A DNA stretch of 8,647 nucleotides from Nitrospira sp. (GTDB lineage: Bacteria > Nitrospirota > Nitrospiria > Nitrospirales > Nitrospiraceae). The notes beneath the pieces were generated by a model. It made no database searches, had not been told where the DNA came from, and saw nothing but the letters and a program-made list of their open reading frames with translations. A program made the translations under genes and the position numbers. The stretch lies in NCBI GenBank assembly GCA_025360665.1, contig JANYBU010000173.1, positions 1-8,647 on the forward strand, written 5' to 3'. The number at the start of each line of letters is the position of its first letter. The first letter of the stretch is position 1. Below are positions 1 to 5,601 of the stretch, in pieces.

Positions 1-129
1 GCGACATCCCGCCGCGGACCACCCGCACCGCCTGGCGACGCAACAGGTGCAGCGCCGACGACTCCAATGTCCTGGCATCCGTTCGCCTGGGCATGCCAGC
101 ATGATAGCATACTACGCACTATTTAGTGA

Positions 130-139
130 ACTGATCAGT
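130..139. promoter_or_regulatory. 10-bp perfect palindrome upstream of the cytochrome c gene
   Basis: ACTGATCAGT reads the same on both strands and lies 36 bases before the chosen cytochrome start, in a more AT-rich stretch (about 100-140). That is a plausible place for an operator or promoter. No convincing -35/-10 pair was seen, and a 10-bp palindrome can arise by chance. Positions 1-175 otherwise show no gene I can support. Confidence 0.15.
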
Positions 140-175
140 AACGTGGCAAGGCTCATGCGGGGAAGAGGTGTTTCG

Positions 176-646
176 ATGTGCCACCGAAATCTTTTAGGAT
201 ATTTCATACTCCCGGCCATGATGGCCGTGGTCAGTATAGCCGCTTGCGCCCCGCGCCAGTCTATCGAAAACAAAGAGCGACTCCCCCCCTCCGTAATGAA
301 GGAGGCCCTCAGCTATAAGTCCCCATTTGGAGAGGCTCGCACAGCCCAACCCGAAATCGTCGCAGCGGGTAAAGCGCTCTACGAAGGCAAAGGGCGTTGT
401 TCTTTCTGTCACGGGATCAGCGGCCAAGGCGACGGGCCTGGTGCGTCAGTGCAGCAAGAGCATCCGCCACGTGATTTTACGAACTGCGCTTTTCAGAAAG
501 AGCGGGAAGACGGGGAACTGTTTTGGATTATGAAATATGGCAGTTCAGGCACAGGGATGCAGCGACTCATCCCCGATACGCTGTCGGAAGAGGAAGGGTG
601 GAAGGTCGTGGCCTATGTCCGAACATTTTGCGCCGCACAGTCGTAG
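176..646 (+). CDS. Mono-haem c-type cytochrome, probable lipoprotein
   Basis: This 156-aa protein probably carries electrons on the periplasmic side of a membrane. Residues 1-24 form a short signal sequence ending in the lipobox-like I-A-A-C24, so the mature protein is probably lipid-anchored at C24. The haem-binding motif is C75-S-F-C78-H79, followed by the glycine-rich stretch common in small class I cytochromes. M128, in a Gly-Thr-Gly-Met context, is the likely second haem-iron ligand, and the C-terminal helix (GWKVVAYVRTF) fits the family. C104 and C152 are extra cysteines that could pair. The reading frame is open further upstream (ATGs at 47 and 155). The ATG at 176 was chosen because GGAAGAGG lies just before it and because it puts the signal peptide at the N-terminus. 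The next genes downstream are a cytochrome-porin relic and a copper protein, so a role in the same electron-transfer chain is inferred. The class is well supported; the specific partner is unknown. Confidence 0.88.
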   Translation: MCHRNLLGYFILPAMMAVVSIAACAPRQSIENKERLPPSVMKEALSYKSPFGEARTAQPEIVAAGKALYEGKGRCSFCHGISGQGDGPGASVQQEHPPRDFTNCAFQKEREDGELFWIMKYGSSGTGMQRLIPDTLSEEEGWKVVAYVRTFCAAQS

Positions 647-650
647 CATC

Positions 651-1116
651 ACGTTGCTTGGCCCTAGCGCTTCGAGGGGAACAGGATCCATGGCACCATC
701 AATGCCCTGCGCCGGCGTATGCCGGGGATGAAAGGAAGGGACACAACCATGAGCATTCGCGCGATACGTGGCCTCGTCCTCTGTATGCTTGCTTTTATCG
801 GCCTGGTCACTTACGAAATCAGCTTCATGGTGCCTGAGGCTCATGCCATTCCCGCGTTTGCATGGAAATATGGAGTGCCGTGCAACGTCTGCCACGTGCC
901 AGGATTTCCGAAGCTGAATGACTTCGGCAACACATTTCGCGACAGGGGTATCAATTCGGCGCGGATGTGGACCTTCCCACTCACGAAAATATCACCATGA
1001 GCTACTGGCCCCTCCCAATAATGCGGGCGACGGTCAGGTATCAGGCGGGCAGTGTCCGAACGGATGGCAGTGGCATCACGACAGGTCGGTTTGGCTTTAC
1101 GGGGCTGGATATTTTT
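651..1116 (+). repeat. Direct repeat copy 1 (leader plus 5' end of cytochrome-porin gene)
   Basis: This stretch is a second copy of 2257-2726 in the same orientation. The first 115 bases (651-765) match 2257-2371 base for base. The signal-peptide coding part then diverges clearly, including a two-codon length difference. From about 838 the copies are nearly identical again through the haem motif, and then diverge progressively until similarity stops near 1116. The two copies flank the copper-protein gene, so recombination between them would delete or circularise about 1.6 kb. Confidence 0.93.
690..731 (+). CDS. Possible 13-codon leader peptide (copy 1)
   Basis: A short ORF encodes MAPSMPCAGVCRG. 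GAGGGGA at 674-680 lies at a good distance for ribosome binding. Its TGA overlaps an ATG (ATGA at 728-731) that is in frame with the cytochrome-porin reading frame, and the main start at 749 follows 18 bases after the stop. The sequence CCGGC-GTAT-GCCGG (712-725) inside it can form a small hairpin. Two cysteines in such a short peptide would suit a leader that senses metal or redox state, but this is inference. Such short ORFs also occur by chance. Confidence 0.3.
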   Translation: MAPSMPCAGVCRG

Positions 1117-1170
1117 AGGAATTTCTATTTTCCGTGGTTGTGTTTTCATTGCAAATCATTAATGGCCTGA
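749..1170 (+). pseudogene. Truncated, frameshifted copy of the cytochrome-porin gene
   Basis: This is a relic of a gene like the intact one at 2355-3881. It keeps the ATG and ribosome-binding site, a signal peptide ending in AHA, and the haem motif C-N-V-C-H with its surroundings. One C is missing after position 943 relative to the intact copy (GACAGGGG against GACCAGGGG). The original frame then runs into TGA at 998-1000, giving an 83-residue product. The lost frame resumes as DLPTHENIT... and continues to a stop at 1168-1170, but similarity ends near 1116, so the whole barrel is absent. An in-frame three-base insertion lies near 1018. The 83-aa product would still be an exported mono-haem peptide, so residual function cannot be excluded; pseudogene is the simplest reading. 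Confidence 0.85.
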
Positions 1171-1212
1171 CTGTGTGCATTGCCACAGGCTCAAAATCTA
1201 TGGGAGGTGACT

Positions 1213-2076
1213 ATGAACACTAAACGACGGCATGGTTCCAGCAAACGGGAGAGTAGCTGGTGCCTCGCGATCACTACCGCCTGTGTTTGCCTACTTGGAG
1301 TCGTGAGTTCCGCTCTAGGAGAGGGATATCAGGTCATCGACGTCTCGAACGGCGGGACGATCAAGGGAGTCGCGAGCTGGAACGGCGAGATTCCCGACCT
1401 TCCGCCATTCGGGGACCTAATACATCCAGAGGTGTGTGGCGAAACGCAGCCGTCTTCGGCGTTGCAGGTGAATCCGCAAACCAAGCGCGTGCGGTGGGTG
1501 CTAGTCTATCTCGATCGGATCGAAAAGGGGAAGGCGCCCGCAGAGAAGTACTGGCTCCATATGGGACAGGATAGGACGAACAAGGTGCCCAATACGGAAG
1601 CCTGCCAATTCACCGAGCACATCTTTCCGTTTGTCCGCAGCCAATTCGTGACAATGGTCAATTTCGACTCGATTCTCCACAACCCAGATTTTTACGATGA
1701 GAAACGTACGTCGGTCCTGAATATGGTCATGCACACGCCTAACCGGGAAATTAATCACACGATTCTCCAGTATGAGGGAAGGGGAGTGATGCCGTTTCAG
1801 TGCGATATCCACGCCCACATGAACGGCTATTGGGCTGGATTTCACCATCCGTATTTTGCGGTCACCGATGCGGATGGGAAGTTTCAGCTCAGCGGGGTTC
1901 CGCCCGGTAAGTACACCTTGGTGGCCTGGCATGAGGGATACAAGACTGTCAGGATGGACGCTACGCATCCTATTTATGATCGGCCGCATGTGATCCAGAA
2001 GGAGATTGAGGTCAAGCCAAATGAGACGGTCGATGCCCACTTTGAGTTCCCAGTCCGGAAGGTCACTATAGAGTAG
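1213..2076 (+). CDS. Exported cupredoxin-like copper protein with carboxypeptidase-regulatory-like domain
   Basis: This 287-aa protein is probably a periplasmic blue-copper electron carrier. Residues 1-36 look like a signal peptide (KRR, then a hydrophobic stretch around 17-35). The sequence V-N-F-D-S-I-L-H156-N matches the first-histidine region of type-1 copper proteins. C197-D-I-H200-A-H-M203 matches the Cys-x2-His-x2-Met copper loop, so the likely ligands are H156, C197, H200 and M203. C75 and C131 may form a disulfide. From about 210 the sequence HHPYFAVTDADGKFQLSGVP begins a transthyretin/carboxypeptidase-regulatory-like beta domain, which continues through PGKYTLVAWHEG. Proteins with this combined design are familiar in chemolithotrophic and metal-respiring bacteria, usually without an assigned function. 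The ATG at 1213 was preferred over the in-frame GTG/ATG-type starts nearer 1180 because GGGAGGTGA sits immediately upstream. It lies between the two cytochrome-porin copies, which supports a shared electron-transfer role. Confidence 0.85.
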   Translation: MNTKRRHGSSKRESSWCLAITTACVCLLGVVSSALGEGYQVIDVSNGGTIKGVASWNGEIPDLPPFGDLIHPEVCGETQPSSALQVNPQTKRVRWVLVYLDRIEKGKAPAEKYWLHMGQDRTNKVPNTEACQFTEHIFPFVRSQFVTMVNFDSILHNPDFYDEKRTSVLNMVMHTPNREINHTILQYEGRGVMPFQCDIHAHMNGYWAGFHHPYFAVTDADGKFQLSGVPPGKYTLVAWHEGYKTVRMDATHPIYDRPHVIQKEIEVKPNETVDAHFEFPVRKVTIE

Positions 2077-2256
2077 GTGCTTTCAAGACAGAGTTGCCTG
2101 GCCGAGGAGAAGCAGAAGCGGGGACCTTGATTGCAAGCAAAACGTGGCTGACGTTCGATGTCTGGCCGCCAAGGGAGCCAGTGTCCTGTAAGACAGGCCC
2201 CACGCAGCACAGGAGTCAACTTTCTTGGCCCTGGTGTAACGAACGGGGGAAGGTCA

Positions 2257-2726
2257 ACGTTGCTTGGCCCTAGCGCTTCGAGGGGAACAGGATCCATGGC
2301 ACCATCAATGCCCTGCGCCGGCGTATGCCGGGGATGAAAGGAAGGGACACAACCATGAGCATTCGCGCGATTACAAGACGTCATCTCCTCGTCTGTGTGC
2401 TTGCACTTGTCGGCCTGTTCAGTTACGAAATCAGCTGTCTGGTGCCTGAGGCTCATGCCATTCCCGCGTTTGCACGGAAATACGGAGTGCCGTGCAACGT
2501 CTGCCACGTGCCAGGATTTCCGAAGCTGAATGACTTCGGCAACACATTTCGCGACCAGGGGTATCAATTCGGCGCGGATGTGGACCTTCCCACTCACGAA
2601 AATATCACCATGGGCTACTGGCCCCTCTCAATGCGAACGACAGTCGGCTACCAGGCAGCCAGTGTCCGAACGGATGGCAGCGGGCGCTCGACCGGTGGGT
2701 TTGGTTTTACGGGGCTGGACATTTTA
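2257..2726 (+). repeat. Direct repeat copy 2 (leader plus 5' end of cytochrome-porin gene)
   Basis: This is the intact partner of 651-1116, offset by 1606 bases over the identical first part. It includes about 98 bases of leader and the first third of the 2355-3881 gene. Similarity ends inside the start of the barrel-coding part. The intervening 2077-2256 stretch, after the copper-protein gene, shows only a weak 5-bp hairpin (CCTGT/ACAGG at 2185-2197) and no T-run. Confidence 0.93.
2296..2337 (+). CDS. Possible 13-codon leader peptide (copy 2)
   Basis: This is identical in sequence to the 690-731 leader ORF (MAPSMPCAGVCRG), with the same GAGGGGA upstream. Its TGA overlaps the ATG at 2334, which is in frame with the intact cytochrome-porin gene and seven codons before the preferred start at 2355. 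The identity of the two copies reflects recent duplication or conversion, so it gives no independent evidence of selection on the peptide. Confidence 0.3.
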   Translation: MAPSMPCAGVCRG

Positions 2727-3881
2727 AGCTTTGGCCTCCTGCACCGCGACATCTCGTTTGGCCTAGTGTTTACGCCTGGCCTTGGGAGCGCCGGCTTTGG
2801 CACAGGAGGGTCTGACGGCGATTTGGAGGCTGCTTATGTCCGGCTCAACCGGCTCGAACGGTTTCTTGGTGTCCAAGGCGAGCCGGGGACGTATCTCATG
2901 AATCTGAAGGTCGGGAAGTTTGAACTCGATGTGCCCTTCAGCGAGAAACGGAGTCCCACCCTCAACACGCCCTTCGTAATCTATCACTATGTCGCTGGTA
3001 CCCCCTACACAGCCAACATCAGCGGGACATCGACCAGCACCTACGCCAACCCCAACTCCTTTGCGATCGGAGAAAATTCACCTGGGGTTGAAATGGCAGG
3101 CATTACCAAAACGGCGGTCACCGACGGGTACTTCCGTTACAGTCTCGCGGGGCTCAGCACGAACACGTTCTCCGGCCCGCTCAGCGGCTGCAGCGGCCCC
3201 AATGGGACCTGTCCCAACGGGGCATCCCCTGGCACTGGCGGGCGAAACATGAATTTCTATGGCAATATGACGCAGTCGTTTGGGGGCTATGGAATTGTTA
3301 CCGGCCAGCGCATCGGGATGTTCGGCGCGTACGGAAATGCTCCTACTATGGTGAATGCCACCTGTCCCACCTGCCAGGCCGCTGGGGGGAGCGGTCAGCC
3401 GTTCTATCGAATTGGGGCCGATGTGAGTTTCACCTTCGATGGACAATGGAATCTCTTTGGCGCGTTCGTGCATGGGAACGACAGTAAGAATCTCTTTGTG
3501 TCGCAAGGGATTGCCAACGCCCAGAATGCCTCATGGAACGGCGGCTTTGTCGAGTTGGACTGGTACCCGACTCAATTGCCGCTGGTCGGAATGCCCGGCT
3601 GGTTCTTCTCATATCGCTATGACATCATTAGAAATGACCGCCAAGGAGATCCGACGTTTGCCAAAAACTACAATAACGTCGATTCCCATACGTTTCTGGC
3701 CCGATATTACATCCACCAGTCAACCCGGACCGATATTGCACTGCATGCAGAATACAACACCTACCGGACGGAAGGCGTAGGGTCAGTAAATGCTGGGACA
3801 CCAGGAAGTGGAGCATGCGCTCCGGCATGTGGAAATCTGTTGGGCCAAACGATGCTCGTCGGGTTGGACTTTGCCTATTGA
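2355..3881 (+). CDS. Fused mono-haem cytochrome c / outer-membrane beta-barrel protein (Cyc2-like architecture)
   Basis: This 508-aa protein has a signal peptide (1-35, cut after AHA). A short haem domain follows, with A-I-P-A-F-A-R-K-Y-G-V-P-C47-N-V-C50-H51 and then FPKLNDFGNTFRDQGYQF. The remaining ~400 residues are rich in alternating aromatic, polar and glycine positions, as in beta-barrel strands, and the protein ends in LDFAY, an aromatic terminus usual for barrels. One haem motif in front of a porin, and the AxPAFAR...CxxCH...P-L-FG pattern, match what I recall of the Cyc2 family of fused cytochrome-porins, known for iron oxidation. Related barrels exist in organisms that do not oxidise iron, so the substrate is not assigned. 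The predicted loops carry cysteine pairs at 279/286, 337/340 and 488/492. ATG 2355 was chosen because GGAAGGGA precedes it and it gives a normal signal peptide. ATGs at 2325 and 2334 are in frame. The SHOCT gene follows at 3945, probably in the same transcript. Confidence 0.82.
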   Translation: MSIRAITRRHLLVCVLALVGLFSYEISCLVPEAHAIPAFARKYGVPCNVCHVPGFPKLNDFGNTFRDQGYQFGADVDLPTHENITMGYWPLSMRTTVGYQAASVRTDGSGRSTGGFGFTGLDILSFGLLHRDISFGLVFTPGLGSAGFGTGGSDGDLEAAYVRLNRLERFLGVQGEPGTYLMNLKVGKFELDVPFSEKRSPTLNTPFVIYHYVAGTPYTANISGTSTSTYANPNSFAIGENSPGVEMAGITKTAVTDGYFRYSLAGLSTNTFSGPLSGCSGPNGTCPNGASPGTGGRNMNFYGNMTQSFGGYGIVTGQRIGMFGAYGNAPTMVNATCPTCQAAGGSGQPFYRIGADVSFTFDGQWNLFGAFVHGNDSKNLFVSQGIANAQNASWNGGFVELDWYPTQLPLVGMPGWFFSYRYDIIRNDRQGDPTFAKNYNNVDSHTFLARYYIHQSTRTDIALHAEYNTYRTEGVGSVNAGTPGSGACAPACGNLLGQTMLVGLDFAY

Positions 3882-3906
3882 AGAAAAACTAGAGGAGGAC
3901 ATTGTT

Positions 3907-3948
3907 GTGCACTGCGCCACTCGCGCCTTCTGTGGAGAAACAGGATGA
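3907..3948 (+). CDS. Possible 13-codon GTG-start leader peptide before the SHOCT gene
   Basis: The strongest ribosome-binding site in this part of the window, AGGAGG at 3893-3898, is not next to the SHOCT gene's ATG but eight bases before a GTG. The ORF from that GTG encodes VHCATRAFCGETG and stops in TGA overlapping the next ATG (ATGA, 3945-3948). This is a classic arrangement for translational coupling. TTG codons at 3902 and 3905 open another frame of about 38-39 codons, which is less convincing. It is also possible that the site marks an ancestral start lost by mutation. Confidence 0.35.
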   Translation: MHCATRAFCGETG

Positions 3949-4793
3949 CAGCGGACGGGAAAGAAACGCGAGCCCGTTCAACTCCCATGTTAATGATGGC
4001 TGTACTGGCCGTTGCCTGTAGTCTCGGGGCGGTACCAGCCAGTCGGGTGGTTTGCGGAATGTGTGAAGAGCCGGATCGATTTGTCCGGCTGCAGGTTTCC
4101 ACGAGGGATCGGCATGCGGAAAGCACCCAACCTTTTTCCCATCCCTTCCGTTGGAGCGCTGAACAATGGAAGCCGATCCTGCGCAGTATCCATGTCCAGA
4201 AACGCGGCCAGGGAGCACTCTTTTTTCCTGGTCCGAACGGACCGACGCTGGCGGCCTTTACTCCGGCTGAGGTGGACTATCTCAGCGAAACCCTGACGCG
4301 AGCGTTTGCCCAGGCGCAGCCCTCGGAGGTGGTGGTCTTCGGGTTGACGAGCCCGAAGACACAAGAGATTACCGAAATCACGACGGGGGCTTGGTATGTG
4401 AAAGATACGCAGCTGCATCTTATCTTGGGGAACTATCGTGAAGCCTTTACGATGTCGAATATCCGTGAGCTGCTGTGGCAGGATCCGCTGCACATGATCG
4501 CCGGGGCACTCTATGAATTTGTGCCTGGTCCATATCAGAGCCTGCCTCGAGAAGACAACGGGATTGGGACTTTCCTGATCCCTGAGGCTCCACAGTTAGC
4601 CCTCGCCTACCAACAGCTTTTCCTGGGCGCTCCCCCGGTAGACGGTGGCCAGGAGAAGGGATCGCCTCCTTCCGCTTACCCAGATTCTTCTCTCGAAGGG
4701 AAGCTGCAACGGCTCAAGCAGATTCGCGACGACGGGTTGATCACCGACGACGAATATGCAGCGAAGAAGAAAGCCCTCCTCGACGGGTTTTGA
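3945..4793 (+). CDS. Exported protein with C-terminal SHOCT domain
   Basis: This 282-aa protein has unknown function. Residues 1-14 are basic and polar, and 15-33 are hydrophobic (MLMMAVLAVACSLGAVPAS). C25 sits in L-A-V-A-C, which could be a lipobox, and C37/C40 follow. The middle (about 70-215) is a globular domain I do not recognise. The last 35 residues (248-282), from S-S-L-E-G-K-L through G-L-I-T-D-D-E-Y to L-L-D-G-F, are a SHOCT domain, a short helical module often found at protein ends and thought to mediate oligomerisation. No in-frame ATG, GTG or TTG exists between the previous stop and 3945, so ATG 3945 is the start, with GGAGA at 3934-3938. It lies 63 bases after the cytochrome-porin gene with no terminator seen, so co-transcription is likely. 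A degraded copy of its middle domain follows at once. Confidence 0.78.
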   Translation: MTADGKETRARSTPMLMMAVLAVACSLGAVPASRVVCGMCEEPDRFVRLQVSTRDRHAESTQPFSHPFRWSAEQWKPILRSIHVQKRGQGALFFPGPNGPTLAAFTPAEVDYLSETLTRAFAQAQPSEVVVFGLTSPKTQEITEITTGAWYVKDTQLHLILGNYREAFTMSNIRELLWQDPLHMIAGALYEFVPGPYQSLPREDNGIGTFLIPEAPQLALAYQQLFLGAPPVDGGQEKGSPPSAYPDSSLEGKLQRLKQIRDDGLITDDEYAAKKKALLDGF

Positions 4794-4818
4794 CCACTGA
4801 CATCCACAAGACAATAGC

Positions 4819-5095
4819 GTGACGTTGAGCAAAGCGTTTGCCCAAGCGCAAACCGACGAATGGGTCGTGTTTGGGCTGATTCGATCTGGCTCGCAGAGAC
4901 TCACCGAACTCACCACTGGCGGATGGTATGTAGACGGATCCTTGTTGCATATCGTGTTGGCCAACTATCGGAAGGTAGTCACCATGCCTAGTACGAACCA
5001 GTTACTGGGGAGCGTACCTTGCGTCCCAACGCTGGCCCTTAGTACGATCCGGTCGCGTTTCTCATGCCCAAAGGGAGCTTCGTGGATACGGGGAT
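4819..5095 (+). pseudogene. Decayed duplicate of the SHOCT protein's middle domain
   Basis: The translation L-S-K-A-F-A-Q-A-Q-T-D-E-W-V-V-F-G-L followed by TTGGWYVDGSLLHIVLANYR aligns along its length with the intact gene's LTRAFAQAQPSEVVVFGL...TTGAWYVKDTQLHLILGNYR (about residues 117-170). No signal peptide, SHOCT end or ribosome-binding site is present. Near 5010 the similarity moves to another frame (RTLRPNAGP, a stop, then YDPVAFLMPKGSF), which resembles the parent's PLHMIAGALYEFVPGPYQSL. The fragment is therefore both truncated and frameshifted. The protein similarity with clear nucleotide divergence points to an old tandem duplication or a separately acquired relative. Confidence 0.75.
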
Positions 5096-5104
5096 CGCAG
5101 GGGC

Positions 5105-5340
5105 TGGTGGGATAAATGTTTCGAAGAACTGTTACCCTACAAGGTCCAACATGGCGACTGCCATGTGCCGAATCGATGGGCTGAGAATCGTTCGTTGGCC
5201 TATTGGGTAAATAACCAGCGGGGGGAAAGGCAGGGCGCTTGAGTCAGGACCGCCAGCGGCGCCTGGAGGCACTGGGGTTCGAATGGACTCGGCAGGCGAC
5301 GAAAAGTGGAAGCCCTTATGGCAAAAAGCATTCGACGTGA
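5105..5340 (+). pseudogene. Helicase-associated (HA) domain fragment, frameshifted
   Basis: From TGG at 5105 one frame reads W-W-D-K-C-F-E-E-L-L-P-Y-K, then HGDCHVPNRWAENRSLAYWV and NNQRGERQG, stopping at TGA 5240-5242. A second frame from 5239 reads LSQDRQRRLEALGFEWTRQA and stops at TGA 5338-5340. Joined by one missing base near 5235, these make a textbook HA-domain repeat (F-eeL..yk..HG.c.VP..w.en..L..WV.nQR....g.LS.dr..rLealGf.W). HA domains usually occur as repeats at the ends of large helicase-like proteins of mobile or variable regions. Only one repeat survives here and no helicase motor is present, so this is a relic. Confidence 0.75.
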
Positions 5341-5373
5341 GCGGGCGGGCTCAGGACCGAGAGGAGGTCATAC

Positions 5374-5439
5374 ATGATCGTCGTCATCTACGCGAGGAAA
5401 TCGACTAAGCAAACCAGCGTGAGCGAGGAGAAGGAGTAA
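5374..5439 (+). pseudogene. Remnant of a serine recombinase N-terminus (first)
   Basis: A 21-codon ORF with a near-ideal ribosome-binding site (AGGAGGT, 5362-5368) starts M-I-V-V-I-Y-A-R-K-S-T-K-Q-T-S-V-S-E-E-K. This resembles the first residues of resolvase/large serine recombinases (hydrophobic strand, then Y-A-R-K-S-T with the active-site serine, then an EQ/TGVS-type loop). It ends abruptly at TAA, so nothing beyond the first strand and active-site serine remains. The match is short but its pattern is distinctive. Confidence 0.6.
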
Positions 5440-5442
5440 CCC

Positions 5443-5601
5443 ATGACACGAGCGGCATTCTACGGGCGGTATTCGTCGGAAGGGCAGCGGGTGGCGAAGG
5501 GGACGACGCGCTCACAAGGAGGCTGGGTCAATGAGTTGGTTGAGGAGGAAGTTCGGGACTTGCTCAAGAAATACCAAGAATGTAGGAGGGGAGACCAGTG
5601 A
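5443..5601 (+). pseudogene. Remnant of a serine recombinase N-terminus (second)
   Basis: This 52-codon ORF begins three bases after the previous stop with M-T-R-A-A-F-Y-G-R-Y-S-S-E-G-Q-R, again the start of a large serine recombinase (strand, R-Y-S-S with the candidate nucleophile, then a Q-R turn). After that the sequence does not look like a recombinase: the tail (NELVEEEVRDLLKKYQECRR) is a charged helix of unknown origin, perhaps the fused end of another gene. The TGA at 5599-5601 overlaps the GTG start of the protease gene (GTGA). A ribosome-binding-type GGAGAAGGAG lies at 5427-5436. It could be a small translated ORF feeding the protease gene, or just debris. Confidence 0.5.

Noticed and set aside
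47..175. Longer N-terminus of the cytochrome from ATG 47 or 155
   Set aside because: It would bury the signal peptide and lipobox behind 7 to 43 polar or arginine-rich residues, and neither start has a ribosome-binding site as good as that before ATG 176.
1501..2040. 179-codon minus-strand ORF inside the copper-protein gene
   Set aside because: It is antisense to a gene with clear copper motifs and a signal peptide, and its translation shows no family or signal.
2185..2197. Small hairpin after the copper-protein gene as a terminator
   Set aside because: The stem has only five pairs and no T-run follows, so I did not call it a terminator.
1974..2597. 207-codon minus-strand ORF across the repeat
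   Set aside because: It is antisense to the cytochrome-porin leader and the end of the copper gene; a similar shadow appears opposite copy 1, as expected from the DNA repeat.
3337..3342. CPTC in the barrel as a second haem-binding site
   Set aside because: The residue after the second cysteine is glutamine, not the histidine needed for CxxCH.
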